Assembly (NCBI GenBank): GCA_905147135.1
Contig: LR990060.1
Span: 12,850,001-12,914,000 of the forward strand
From: Blastobasis lacticolella
Taxonomy: Eukaryota; Arthropoda; Insecta; Lepidoptera; Blastobasidae
Direction: 5' to 3'
Length of the DNA stretch: 64,000 nucleotides
Made by a program: the position numbers and the translations under genes. This document shows positions 10,086 through 20,211 of this stretch, in pieces. Below the pieces are notes generated by a model. The model searched no databases, was not told the DNA's origin, and saw only the letters and a list, made by a program, of their open reading frames with translations. How positions within the stretch are numbered: the first letter of the stretch is position 1; each line of letters opens with the position of its first letter.

Positions 10086-11034
10086 TTTTTGTTTATTTAA
10101 TATAAAAATTCGACCACTTATACCACCAATCAGAAGAAGAAGGCAGAAGCTTCACCAATAGTGGCTCATTACGCAGGCGTTTCTACACACTTGCTGAATT
10201 TTTGGACCTTAAATTGACTGTGTTTAAATAGAGACTTGTGACATGGCTGTACATCAGTAATTAAATGTATTTTTTTTGTTCTATTCTTTTTTCTATGAAT
10301 TTATTATTGACCAACGTTAGCTATATTATTATGGACATTATGAATATCGTTATTTATTTAATTAATGACTAATCACTTCTTGAGGAATTATTATTATTTA
10401 TATTTAATTATTGATGGATTGCTAGAATTATTTTTTAACATTTGTTAATATTGGATTGAATTGGATTGGTTGAATTGAAGCAATTAATTTAAATGAAATT
10501 TAAATTATTTATTCAATAAATCAATGTACTAACCAGTGCCCACCATAACTGGTAACTGTCGACCATAACACCTACTACTGACACCTTTAACATATTCATA
10601 TTTATTAGCTTCCATAAAGATAATACAATAACATGGTTATGTACATACATTGTTATGTACATTCCCGTTACATAGACACATAGCAACCGTCCCCGTCTAC
10701 ACCTACATATTATGCCTACAATGTCTGAACACAGTCAAAGTTATAACTATCGGTTACCACCCCCTCCCCCCGCGACCGCAACACGAACTGAACTGATGAC
10801 AGGTGCACCCGGAATAATCCAGTTCGGAGCGGCTGAAACCGGTTCGGTACAGTCGCTATTGCAGCCAGGAGGTACGCGATTGAAATAAGTTAAATGGATT
10901 TTGGTAAAGTCAAAATGGGAATCAAAGCCATTATAAAAGGGCTTGCAAACGTTAGATATTTATGGCAATGTGTCTGCAATATTGTCACTTCGACAATGTC
11001 GGCTAACTTTATGTACAGTCAAATTTGGCCATGT
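10086..11034. other. No supported feature, AT-rich
   Basis: A very AT-rich half (10240-10520) is followed by a short C-rich block near 10758-10780. No coding signal. Confidence 0.5.
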
Positions 11035-11185
11035 TCCCCTGGTAGCAGGGTCACGGAGGTCAGATTACAGCCGCTCTACTATAATTACGTAATATGCCGA
11101 ATCCTGGATCAACCTAGACAGGCGGAAACCGGGCCCTCGCCCGCGAGAGCAGAACCCGGTCATTAACGCCAAGATTATTTTACTC
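11035..11185 (+). mobile_element. SINE-B, 5'-truncated
   Basis: Begins GTTCCCCTGGTAGCAGGGTC and runs through ACGGAGGTCAGATTACAG and CGGGCCCTCGCCCGCGAG to CATTAACGCCAAGATTATT. Lacks the tRNA-like head. Confidence 0.82.
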
Positions 11186-12338
11186 TGCCGGACGCAATAC
11201 GCGGCCAGTATTTTTGTGTCGGGGGATTTTATTTTTTGTAATTTTGTGTGCAATAAAAATTATATTTCGACGCTTCATTCTTCAGATATAATTTACCATG
11301 TAGTCCTTCATATATCTATCTAAAAATATCATAAATGTAATGAAATCTTATTCACGATTTCGAGTCGAAATACAGTCAGGAGCATGTATAACTTACCTAT
11401 TATTTACTTCGCTATTTTGTTTTTTATAAAGAAAGTCATTGCGGCGAGATACTAAACTGTTACAACCGAGTGTACCCTACCCGGTGACATATCAGCGGTG
11501 TGAAGTTGATAAAGGGAGTCACTGCCATTGAATTGATAGCGCTCAGGTTCCGGCTGGGATTAGGTATGCCTATAGGAATATCTGCATATGAGACATATTA
11601 ACACACTCCTCCAGAAGAGAGACGGTTACATGGTGCGGTGATCAACAAACAGTCTAGTTCCTTATGGTCTTATGTGGACAGCGTGCAGTGCGGACTCTGG
11701 GAGGGAACTCAATAGAGTTAAGTTTAAATTTATATAAATCGTTTTTCGTCCGTGCCTTACTCAGCAGGTCTCACTGAAAACCAGCGCCCTGTTCTCCGCC
11801 AGGGCATGAAGCTGAGTGAGGTCCCTTTTACACATCACACCACATACACATGCAACGGCTCTGTTCTTCATTTTTCTTTTATTCGTGTATGATTGTCTAG
11901 TTGTTTCATAATTTCATGTGTTTTTATTGGTTTTGTTTGTGCATTTTTATGTAACTTTTTTGTTTGTTTTTGTTTCAGGCTCTGGAATCGAGCCACTGAC
12001 CTCAAATAATACTTGCATTGTTGGAGTCAGTGTTTCGTAGCCGATCTAAGTCAATATGTAATGTGTTTGTGGTCTTATTGTGTGTAAATAAATGTTTTCT
12101 ATTCTATTCTTTCTATTATATTCTTAAGCCGCTCTATATGACACCCGTAAGTCAAAGGAGTTGGTGCTATATTCTACTCGTCCGGGTTTACCTGCACTAT
12201 ATTACTAACTTAGCAATCCCATCCTGTTCACTGTGGTATAGTTTTAATTCAATAGGGGCACCCAAATCTGCACAAACATGCAAGACCCCTATTCTGAGGA
12301 ACGATACAGGACATTTTAGTTAATACAAATAATAATCA
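11186..12338. other. Spacer with retroelement-like tails
   Basis: AAATAAATGTTTTCTATTC near 12087-12125 is a (TATTC)n tail like the one at 8300. The GCATGAAGCTGAGTGAGGTC segment near 11805 has a loose partner near 28560 (CATAAGCTGAGCCAGGTCC), so part of this stretch is probably repeat-derived. No convincing gene. Confidence 0.4.
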
Positions 12339-12741
12339 CCTTGGCATTACCTAATGTCCCGGTTGTGGTCTCGCGGTCGTGGGTTATTCATTATTTGGCA
12401 GATCAGAGGCGCTGGCCTATTTGAAATCGGTGCCAATTGCTAAAAAAAATAATTAAAAATCCGTTGCTAATTAGGACACCGCCAGAAAATTACTTACAGT
12501 GAAGCGACTGCCATCTGCAGCATCAGGGGAACCTGACCAGATTGGATCATGGTTACACATTCAGTCGCCTGAATGTGCAGGTTTCATCTCGATGTTTTCC
12601 CTACCGAAAGAGCATCGGCTAGCATTCAACTAATGTACATAACTCAGAAAAGAGTCATTGGTACATGGCCGCAGTGGGATTGGAACTCGGTACCTCTCGT
12701 TTACGAGTCGAGTACCTTAACCACCCGGCCACCGACACTCC
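12339..12741 (-). mobile_element. SINE-B, full length, carrying an inverted-repeat insert
   Basis: On the minus strand it starts GTCGGTGGCCGGGTGG and has GGTACCGAGTTCC at the B-box position. It continues through TGTACATTAGTTGAATGC to the CCGGGACATTAGG end. Between about 12410 and 12490 it is interrupted by 75-80 bp with inverted ends (GGTGCCAATTGCT and GCTAATTAGGACACC), similar to the M1 MITE ends at 37634 and 45922. Confidence 0.8.
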
Positions 12742-12827
12742 TTACTAATGTATAAGAATATGATTTGCCCCGACGCCCAGCCACGGATTCCAGTGATAAC
12801 AATTCCGCCAGGATATTACTGGGATAT

Positions 12828-13060
12828 GATTTTCAAAATCAAAATCAATCAAAATTTCTTTATTGATTAGGACATTAAATATCTCTTTCAATCGTCAAAC
12901 AGGAGAGGGGTAAGAAAGTAGGAAGGAAACACACAGTGACACGCTGACCGCCCTATGGCCGTAGATAAACGTATCCCTCGCCAACCACGACCGAACCGTG
13001 CTCGACAATGCCAAGCAGAGCCGGAACGCTATATTATATTATATAGGTATGTCTAGTATA
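12828..13060 (-). repeat. Dispersed repeat R9, longer copy
   Basis: Nearly the same sequence occurs at 17555-17810 and a shorter copy at 28929-29020. On the minus strand the repeat ends in CCTAATCAATAAAGAAATTT, then ATTGATTTTGATTTTG. This resembles a 3' UTR with an AATAAA signal and a repeated tail, hence probably a retroelement 3' end. No ORF is attached. Confidence 0.6.
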
Positions 13061-13630
13061 ATTAAGAACAACTATTTTAAGAAGCGTATCGTTACCACAC
13101 CGCGCCAATACCGCCATTCACTATCGCCTTAGTCATCAATATTCCGGCAACTACTTGCGATGCGCCCGTTCTTCATAGTTGAAACTGTTAATTATATTCT
13201 GATGTAGATTGCTTAGCTTTAGCTTTGCGTTTATTTTGAAGTAAGTTGTCAAATAAAAATAAAATCATAATAAGCTTTTATCGCGTGGTATAATACCTAG
13301 GATTTCCGGTGCCGCCTTTGAAATAAGTAGAAAGGAACATTTGTGTAGATATTAAATTAAAACTTTTATTGTATGTATTAGTTTATAATAATTTGTATGT
13401 GTATGTTTATAAGTATGCTTCAAAATTTCAGCTAAATCGAATACCAACAAATGGTCGAAAAGTTGTTTGTTTTTTACGGACAACTTACATACGAACAGTG
13501 CAAGTAAAAGCTTGTAAAAAGTGCCATAAAGCCAGTCAAGTATACCTAATTATCAGTTGGAACTCCGTGCGTTCGCGTGCACTGTAAGTATACGTATACT
13601 TAGTAACGTTTCTGATTACGGGTACAGGGT
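13061..13630. other. Spacer, with a remnant of the ORF1 element 3' UTR
   Basis: GGATTTCCGGTGCCGCC near 13302, then TTAGTTTATAATAATTTGTA near 13378, match parts of the end and 3' UTR of the element at 24843-26200. The rest is unassigned. Confidence 0.45.
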
Positions 13631-13895
13631 TTCATCATCACAGCCCGTAGCAGTCCACTGCAGGACTTAGGGCCTCTCCCACGAAAGGGGAGGTTATTGC
13701 CATAATCTCCACGCTTGGCAGGCGGGTTGGAGATCGCAGTGTTATAATATAACAATGGAAAATGCTGCTGCCCATTTTCCAGACTACGGAGACTCTTGAT
13801 CTTTTGCCTCGAAAACATTAGTCGCCTTGTACGACACACATGAGTGTAAGGGGTTGGTGCTATTCTACTCTGCCGGACACCATACGGCCAAACGG
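13631..13895 (-). mobile_element. SINE-C, full length
   Basis: The minus strand runs from GGCCGTATGGTGTCCGGCAG through CCAACCCCTTACACTCATG and GTGTCGTACAAGGCGACTAA to CAGTGGACTGCTACGGGC and ATGATGA. No decay visible in the main blocks. Confidence 0.88.
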
Positions 13896-14237
13896 CGGTA
13901 CAGGGTTTAATAAAAGTAAATAATCACGTCTACCCGAATGAAACACACACAGATCCGCTCTATTCCACAGCCAAACTACACCCAAACCTCAAAGCAATAC
14001 TGTCACAGGTGTTCCCAAAATCCCAACCACAAAAGGCCCAATTAATACCGCAAACTGACACTGGCAACCCCACAAGCGTATTTCCACCTGAAAAACTGGC
14101 GTCAAAGCGGAATATTCTATTCATTTCGTTGCGTTGTTTCGAAACTGACTGGCTCTATTCCTAGTTTGTTTGTTGGTGCATTTTTAATTCGCAGCGTAAA
14201 AAAGTTCTTGTTTGACATAGACATAGACGTCTTTTTT
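13896..14237. other. No supported feature
   Basis: Unassigned spacer between SINE-C copies. Confidence 0.4.
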
Positions 14238-14579
14238 TGGCCGTGTGGTGACCGGCAGAGTAGAATAGCACCAACCCCTTACGCTCATGGGTGTCGTACA
14301 AGGCGACTAATGTGTTCGAGGCAAAAGATCAAAAGTCTCCGTAGTCTGAAAAATGGGCAGCAGCATTTTCCATTGTTATATTTAAACACTGCGATCTCCA
14401 ACCCGCTACCCGCTAACCCGCCGAGATCGCAGTGTTTTAAATATAACAATGGAAAACGCTGCTTCCCATTTTGCAGTATACGGAGACTTTTGATCTTTTG
14501 CCTCGAACACATTAGTCGCCTTGTACGACACCCATGAGCGTAAGGGGTTGGTGCTATTCTACTCTGCCAGACACCACAC
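14238..14579. mobile_element. Inverted SINE-C pair (fold-back)
   Basis: The 5' two-thirds of a SINE-C (about 14242-14397, plus strand) are followed by a 26 nt spacer with ACCCGCT repeated, and then the same segment on the minus strand (14424-14578). Both arms share private variants absent from other copies (TACGCTCATGGG, GTGTTCGAGG). One arm was therefore copied from the other, rather than two independent insertions meeting. Arms of about 155 bp could form a long hairpin. Confidence 0.85.
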
Positions 14580-14627
14580 TGCAAAGATATTTTAATGTTA
14601 TATTTAACCAAATAAAAATACATCTAT

Positions 14628-14837
14628 CATCACAGCCCGTAACAATCCACTGCAGGACTTAGGGCTCTCCCACAAAAGGGGAAGTTATTGCCATAATCTC
14701 CACGCTTGGCAGACGGGTTGGAGATCGCAGTACTATAAATACAACAATGGAAAACGCTGCTGAGACTTTTTCTGCCTATAGAGGTCTTTTGCCTCAAAAA
14801 CATAAACATTAGTCGCCTTGTACGACACCCACCCAGT
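14628..14837 (-). mobile_element. SINE-C, 5'-truncated
   Basis: The minus strand carries GTGTCGTACAAGGCGACTAA through to CCTGCAGTGGATTGTTACGG and GATGATA. About 50 bp at the 5' end are missing and the middle contains a small rearrangement. Confidence 0.82.
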
Positions 14838-14884
14838 TTTTTTCGATTTGCTGTGTTTATAGATGCCATCCGTTCTTCGTATTT

Positions 14885-14920
14885 CCGTAGCTCGCCGTAG
14901 ACGCGCTACGCTCGTAGCGG
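14885..14920. repeat. Small palindromic repeat, copy 1 of 3
   Basis: CCGTAGCTCGCCGTAGACGC followed by GCTACGCTCGTAGCGG. The same unit recurs at 28848-28885 (inverted) and 59425-59460. It can fold on itself (CTACG..CGTAG inside CGCCG..CGGCG). Confidence 0.6.
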
Positions 14921-15159
14921 TGTAGGGGTATACCATCGGTGGGCCCGCTTGGCTGTTTGTCTACCCATCGACATAAATAACTCAATTGGGACCGTCGGTT
15001 GCTTAGTGGTTACGGTATCCAACTCGCAAGCGAGAGGTACCGGGTTCGAATCCCGCTACGGCCACGTACCAATGACTCTTTTCTGAGTTATGTACATTAG
15101 TTGAATACTAACCGATGCTCTTATGGTGAGGGAAAACATCGTGATGAAACCTGCACATT

Positions 15160-15259
15160 TTTTATTTTTTTATTTTTTTATATCACCATGGTGGCAAACA
15201 AGCTTACGGCCTGCCTGATGGTAAGCAGTCACCGCAGCCTATGGACGTTCGCGTTTGGT
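15160..15259 (-). mobile_element. LINE-B 3' end nested in SINE-B
   Basis: A T-rich start (the minus-strand poly-A) is followed by ACCATGGTGGCAAACAAGC and GCCTGCCTGATGGTAAGC, the LINE-B 3' UTR in reverse, truncated after about 100 bp. Confidence 0.75.
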
Positions 15260-15311
15260 CAGGCGACTAAATGTGTAACCATTATCCAATCTGGTCAGTT
15301 TCCCCTAGTAA

Positions 15312-15494
15312 TAAAAATAATAAATAATAATCGTGGACAAATTCACACAGCGCCATCTAGCCCCAAAGTAAGCAAAGCTTGTGTTATGGGTGCTAGATAA
15401 CTGATAAACTACTTATATACTTTTAAATACATACTTATTATAAGACCTCTTGCGTGGCAGACGGCATGTTGACCACTGCACCACTCAGGTCGTC
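15312..15494 (-). mobile_element. SINE-A nested in SINE-B, internally deleted
   Basis: The minus strand carries GACGACCTGAGTGGTGCAGT and then the 3' body. The segment holding the B-box and the ATGATGAATTTT block is deleted. AGTAA occurs close to both ends as a possible target duplication. Confidence 0.78.
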
Positions 15495-15631
15495 AACAGG
15501 ACAGTAACAGGGTCACGGAGGCCAGATGGCAGTCGCCCACTGCAAACTGATGTACCACATCCTGGATCGTGGCCAGGGTGGACCCCGGGCCCTCGTGTGC
15601 TAGAGCTCAATCAGGATATTAACGCCAAGAT

Positions 15632-15690
15632 TTATTTATTTATTTATTTAAAACTTCATGCACATTACAGTACAATGGCGGACTTAAGAT
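15632..15690 (-). mobile_element. LINE-H 3' UTR fragment
   Basis: (TTTA)n followed by AAAACTTCATGCACATTACA and ATGGCGGACTTAA, identical over about 55 bp to 31768-31828. On the minus strand this is unique sequence ending in a (TAAA)n tail. Confidence 0.55.
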
Positions 15691-15828
15691 GAGGTTCTCC
15701 TGGTAGCAGGGTCACGGAGGTCAATGGCAGTCGCTCCACTGTAAACTGATATGACAAATCCTAGATCGTGCCGGCCGACTCCGCCCCCTCGTGCTCGAGA
15801 GCACAACCGGGACATTACCGCCAACATG
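15691..15828 (+). mobile_element. SINE-B, 5'-truncated
   Basis: TCTCCTGGTAGCAGGGTCAC to AGAGCACAACCGGGACATTA. The central CGGACCCCGGGCC block is altered to CGACTCCGCCCCC. Confidence 0.8.
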
Positions 15829-16683
15829 ATCGATCGCTATAAGTAAACAATTTGAGTAATTTAACTTTCTTACCCCCAAAAAACTTTCTCAAGTGTAAGA
15901 GATAGATATGGAACAAGGCGCAAAACAGGCGTTCTACACATTCCTAACAAAGCCTCCAGACATTGGCACGCTATGATATATGGAAGGGATCCGTTTGTCA
16001 GTAAAAAGGGGGGTAATGTTTTGTAAAGTGAGAAGTGACATTTATCAGTGGAGCCTGCGTCGTGGGACCGTGGCTTTGGGAGCGGGCCGTGCGCCGGGAG
16101 CTCGCTGTATTGTATTAGACATCGGCTGATATTTTTTGAAATATACTGTCTTCTAGGGTTTTTCTCTACTTTTTGATGTGTTTTATTCTTGTGTGAGCAA
16201 TAAATAACTTATCTATCTATCCATCTTTACATATCTATCTATCCATTTTTTCTAGTACAAGTTATAGTAAAAATTTCACCGTTTTGTTTAATTTTACTCA
16301 TATTTTTATATCCAATTAAAAAAAAATTAGGAAACTTCCTCATTGTAAGAGCAGCTTTCCTGGGCGAAATTTCTATATAGACATAAGTAAGCCTGTTATG
16401 TCTTCTATGCTTTTTGTCATAATAAAAAAATAAAAAATATGACTTGTCGCTAGATTAGGTGCTATATTATATTTTTAATATAGCCAGGGTCTTTGACCCT
16501 GATACCTATACACAATATTTTTGTATAACACTAGTGTACGTAATAAACTAGATTACCCATTTCTCTTTGTCATGATCCTCGAATCACCCGCCTCCCGCAC
16601 TACCTCCCTCGGCACCGCCGCTAACAAATTGACGCGAGCTCTACACATGCCGCTCAGCTGGGCGTGCGATAAAAATTTATACT
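15829..16683. other. No supported feature
   Basis: Contains an imperfect (TATC)n tract near 16212-16250 and AT-rich spacer. ORF 16521-16856 overlaps the direct repeat described next. Confidence 0.4.
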
Positions 16684-16837
16684 TCGCCCCAGTTGTTTGG
16701 GAATTGCACGCTATCTGTCATGCTCTTCGTTCGGTTTTATTATTTCGGAGACCCACTTTGCGTTCTACACGGGGGATTTGCATCGGGGATGCCGCGACCG
16801 GTGTAGGTGTGTTGTTCGGACGAAGTGCTTCGATCGA
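16684..16837 (+). repeat. About 155 bp direct repeat, first copy
   Basis: Runs from TTCGCCCCAGTTGTTTGGGA to GTGCTTCGATCG and recurs almost unchanged at 17175-17330. Split over two frames it can read WELHAICHAL and then FAFYTGDLH, a pattern loosely like the RNase H region of Gypsy-type elements. A frame change is needed, so this assignment is weak. Confidence 0.55.
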
Positions 16838-16907
16838 GAGTGTACAGATCGTTTGATTATATGAATTAGGGGGGGCCTAGTGTTTTATTGAAAACTAAGA
16901 GTGAAAA

Positions 16908-17154
16908 GCTTAAAAATTTGTGTTTTTGCCGGTGAGTAAGGTTTCCAGTGCTCCATGGGGTGGGGATTTGGGGAACCGTGGCTTTGGCAGTGGACTGGCA
17001 TTTGCCTTTTTGCTGCCAGAGCAACGTGTTATAGAGGTGGGCAACGCATTAGCGATACTCTTGGTGTTGTTAATGTTTATAGGCAGTGGTGACCACTTTC
17101 CATCAGGTGCCCGCTTGCCTGTTTGCCTGCCGTATGACATAAAAAAAAGAAAGT
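16908..17154 (+). mobile_element. LINE-D 3' end with 15 bp target duplication
   Basis: The insert begins near CTTAAAAATTTGTG, includes TTTGCCGGTGAGTAAGG and AGAGCAACGTGTTATAGAGG, and ends CGTATGACATAAAAAAAAG. It is flanked by AACTAAGAGTGAAAA (16893-16907) and AACTAAGAGTGGAAA (17155-17169), which differ at one base. The duplication plus A-rich end supports target-primed retrotransposition. Only about 245 bp are ever seen at several loci, so it may be a short non-autonomous family. Confidence 0.8.
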
Positions 17155-17174
17155 AACTAAGAGTGGAAATTTAC

Positions 17175-17330
17175 GCTTCGCCCCAGTTGTTTGGGAATTG
17201 CACGCTATCTGTCATGCTCTTCGTTCGGTTTTATTATTTCGGAGACCCACTTTGCGTTCTACACGGGGGATTTGCATCGGGGATGCCGCGACCGGTGTAG
17301 GTGTGTTGCTCGAACGAAGTGCTTCGATCG
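17175..17330 (+). repeat. About 155 bp direct repeat, second copy
   Basis: Nearly identical to 16684-16837, with a few substitutions near the 3' end (TTGCTCGAACGAAGTGC versus TTGTTCGGACGAAGTGC). Frame shadows of the first copy appear here too. Confidence 0.6.
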
Positions 17331-17554
17331 CGTGCGTTTGGGTGTCTATAATGTTATCTTTTTCTGTCTTCTTACCTATGACATACCGAGAAATAGGTAC
17401 TGAATATTATTTATTTGTTCTTAACGTTTCGACGGGTCTCTATTTTTGAACCACTCGCCTCGAGATTTTCAATTTTGATTCAAGATTGATTTTCAGTATG
17501 ATTTTTTTTTAAATTACATTTGTAAGGCCGAAAGTGTACGGTTTAAAAATAAAA
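17331..17554. other. No supported feature
   Basis: AT-rich spacer. Confidence 0.4.
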
Positions 17555-17810
17555 TAAAATAAAATCAAATCAAATCAAAATTTCTTTATTGATTAGGACA
17601 TTAAATATCTCTTTCAATCGTCAAAAAGGAGGGGGGTAGGAAAGTAGGAAGGAAACACACAGTGACACGCTGACCGCCCTATGTCTGTAGATAAACGTAT
17701 CCCTCGCCAACCACAACCGAACCGGGCTCGACAATGCCAGACAGAGCCGGAACGCTATATTATATTATATACTCGTAGGTATGTCTAGTATAATTAAGAA
17801 AAACCACCTA
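17555..17810 (-). repeat. Dispersed repeat R9, second copy
   Basis: Matches 12828-13060 over about 230 bp, including TCTCTTTCAATCGTCAAA, GACACGCTGACCGCCCTATG and AGAGCCGGAACGC. Here it ends in ACTCGTAGGTATGTCTAG instead of the shorter form. Confidence 0.65.
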
Positions 17811-17884
17811 AAACTACAGCAAGAGTAAGCCAGTCCACCAAGGCAGCACCCGTTCACGAGTATAACGCAGGGCCCAGCCATCGT

Positions 17885-18358
17885 CCAATTCAACCATATT
17901 TGAGGGAAAAGAGCGACCCGGCCCCCACGCCACCGCCAGACGGACTTTTAAGTGAGCGTGCATCACACATGCTGCATGTGATAGGTAGTTGCTCCCACCC
18001 TACTCTATCCTATCCCTACCCTATCGCTACCTTACCCCTACCCTATCCTACCATTGCCCTAACCCTACCCTACCACTACCTTACCCCTACCCTACCACTA
18101 TTTTACCCCGACCCTACCACTATCTTACCCCTACCCCACCCTATACTACCTTACCGCTATCTTACTCTTACCCTACCCTACCCCTACTCTAACTACTACC
18201 CTACCCCTACCCTAGCGCAGACAGGAGACACCATGTGTGGGAGAGGAAGGAAAATTAACGCCGCTTCCAAGGTGGTTCTCTGTGGGGGAAAGAAACGGCA
18301 AGAAACCCACAGAGCCTACGTTAATTCTTTTTTTTTAAACATGTCTAATAAAGAATAG
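17885..18358 (+). repeat. Short ORF region interrupted by a C-rich minisatellite
   Basis: The frame 17900-18358 starts MREKSDPAPTPPPDGLLSER and ends MCGRGRKINAASKVVLCGGK then KRQETHRAYVN. It is open only because the central array (about 17992-18216) has no stops in this frame. The ends look like a genuine but unidentified coding remnant; the array reads as Y/T/P/L repeats. Origin unknown, possibly retroelement-encoded. Confidence 0.4.
17992..18216. repeat. C-rich minisatellite of about 22 bp units
   Basis: Built from TACCCTACCACTACCTTACC-like units with many point changes. It is related to but not the same as the insect telomere repeat (CCTAA)n, of which only one or two units appear. Confidence 0.75.
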
Positions 18359-18794
18359 GGAAAGGAAAAAAAAGGCTACAAAATATTGAATTTTTTAATG
18401 CCGAAAATCAATATTAAAATCAGATCGACGCGAGACGAGCGTTTCAAAAATAAGACCCCACTACTCCGCCACATATTTTTTTTTATCTACAGGCATCGTA
18501 AGGGGTAACTGTCGCTAATAACATCTACGATTGCATTTAGGTTGTAGGCTATAAAACTGCAGAACCGCAGGTGCGCTGTCACTATGAGGACTTAGATGAG
18601 ATGCCTCATGCCTGAAATCATGATAAGGTTTAATCGTCCAACCGAAACACAAGCGAAACGAAACACAGCATTGTAGCTTGACGGCACAAATTTATATGGG
18701 AGTAGTTACTCAACGAGGCGGCCTCCGTAGGCTTGGCAGACTCCTACAAGCTCGTAATCATCATCATCACCGACGTGTTGGTGTTGGTGTTGAC
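18359..18794. other. No supported feature
   Basis: Spacer with short ATCATCATCATC and GTGTTGGTGTTGG tracts near 18757-18790. Confidence 0.4.
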
Positions 18795-18930
18795 ACCAAC
18801 ATCAACGTGTTATAGAGGTGGACAACGCATTGGCGATACTCTTGATGTTGCTAATGTCTATAGGCAGCGGTGACCACTTTCCAGCATGTAGCCCGCTTGC
18901 CTGTTTGCCTACTGTAAGACATAGGAAAAA
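18795..18930 (+). mobile_element. LINE-D 3' end, 5'-truncated
   Basis: ATCAACGTGTTATAGAGGTG to GCCTACTGTAAGACATAGG, the last 135 bp of the D unit, with a short deletion in the CAGGTGGCCC block. Confidence 0.75.
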
Positions 18931-19529
18931 TAACTTCATTTCTACTTTTCAAATCTCGAACAGATTTCCACATGACTTACTAGCAAAGCCCACATCCACT
19001 CCGTCCCAAGTATGGCGTCGCAAGAAATGAAATTCGCCGATCTCGGGAGCGTCAAAGCGACGCAGTTGATTTAACAAGCATTTCGCATTCGACTAATTTC
19101 AGCCCCTCCTTCGGGGTTGACTGGGAAAGGTGGAGGGACGAAGCTGGGTGGAGGTGGCAGCGTCGAGATACTTGCAACTGACAAGAAGCCTAGCTTAGGC
19201 CATCTACGCTCTTTCTTTAAAACTAAAACTAAAGCACTAAAAAACACTACAAACTAATAAAAAACTAAATACTAAACAAAACTGTAAACGAAATAATAAT
19301 TATTATTATTTATCGTCTATGTTAGTTCGTACCGTGTTCTATCCATGCACTTAATAAGGAATCGCGAAATTAAATTTGCTAACAGTGCCTACTAACATAG
19401 TTTAAGCTAAATTGTTACTAACACGCTTCTACTAAAACTCTTTGGATTTTAAAATCTGAAAGTAGAGATATTTTTATTAATATACGTAGACGTGAGTATA
19501 ACTTGCTCAGCCTAAGCTGGTACGTAGAC
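18931..19529. other. No supported feature
   Basis: Holds TTCAGCCCCTCCTTCGGGG and an A/C-rich AAAACTAAAACTAAAGC tract. Possibly repeat-derived; no open frame of note. Confidence 0.4.
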
Positions 19530-20035
19530 TTTTTTTATGTTACGCGGCAGACAAAATGGCAAGCGGGCCACCTCATGGAAAGTGGTCACCGCCGCCTATG
19601 GACATCAGCAACACCAGTGTCGCCAATGCGTTGCCCGCCTCTAAAGATACCTCTAATATACCTCTTGAATGATCCCATTTGGACTATGATCCATGTCATA
19701 GTCCAAAGGAAACACTGTGGCTGGGAGCTCATTCCACATCCGAATCGTACGAGCGAGAAACGTTCTTTCGAACCTTCGCGTGGTGACCAACAGAGGGTAC
19801 GTAGTGGGGATGAGTACACAGCCCACGGCGAGTTGTGCGATGGCGCAATTGTGCCTTGGGCACCAGATCGAAGAGTTCCTCGGAACACTCCCCATTGTAC
19901 AGCCGATAGAACACACACAGGGAGCCAAAGTCTCTTCGGTTAGCCAGTGGTTCTAACTTGCTTGTTTGTATGGGATCGTCGACAATTCGTACGGCGCATC
20001 TCTCTGCACGCAGTCCTTAGCATTAATTACTATAA
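19530..20035 (-). pseudogene. LINE-A: reverse transcriptase ORF C-terminus and 3' UTR
   Basis: In the minus-strand direction the frames read RAERCAVRIVDDP, then RRDFGSLCVFYRLYNGECSE and ELFDLVPKAQLRHRTTRRG. After a frame change they read RTIRMWNELPATVFPLDYD. These are the C-terminal blocks of a CR1/Jockey-type LINE ORF2. The GTCATAGTCCAAA stretch is partly repeated (19680-19708), which adds a second break. The 3' UTR ends CCGCGTAACATAAAAAA. Non-functional. Confidence 0.8.
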
Positions 20036-20211
20036 TTAAACGTATGCAAATATTGCTCTCACATCTGGACCTCGAGCAAATTTACTTGTTTCGATCGAAC
20101 CGTGATCGAAATGTGATTGGATCGTACCCTGGTGTCAAGTGGTATTCTGGTGGTATTTTAACGTGCGCTGCACGGAGTCAAAAAACTTAGCACACGTGTT
20201 GTCATTATAAT

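Larger units (their letters stand above)
14990..15631 (+). mobile_element. SINE-B split by two later insertions
   Basis: The head (ACCGTCGGTTGCTTAGTGG, then GAGGTACCGGGTTCGAATCC) is intact up to CCTGCACATT at 15159. A LINE-B end follows (15160-15259), and the SINE resumes at CAGGCGACTAAATGTG. It runs to CCCCTAGTAA, is broken again by SINE-A (15312-15494), and ends with ACAGGGTCACGG through ATTAACGCCAAG. The three pieces rebuild one element in order. Confidence 0.85.

Noticed and set aside
14166..14869. ORFs of 67-123 codons with similar proteins on both strands
   Set aside because: They are translations of SINE-C copies and of the SINE-C palindrome, not genes.
17992..18216. Interstitial telomere
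   Set aside because: The period and sequence do not match (CCTAA)n; only isolated telomere-like words occur.
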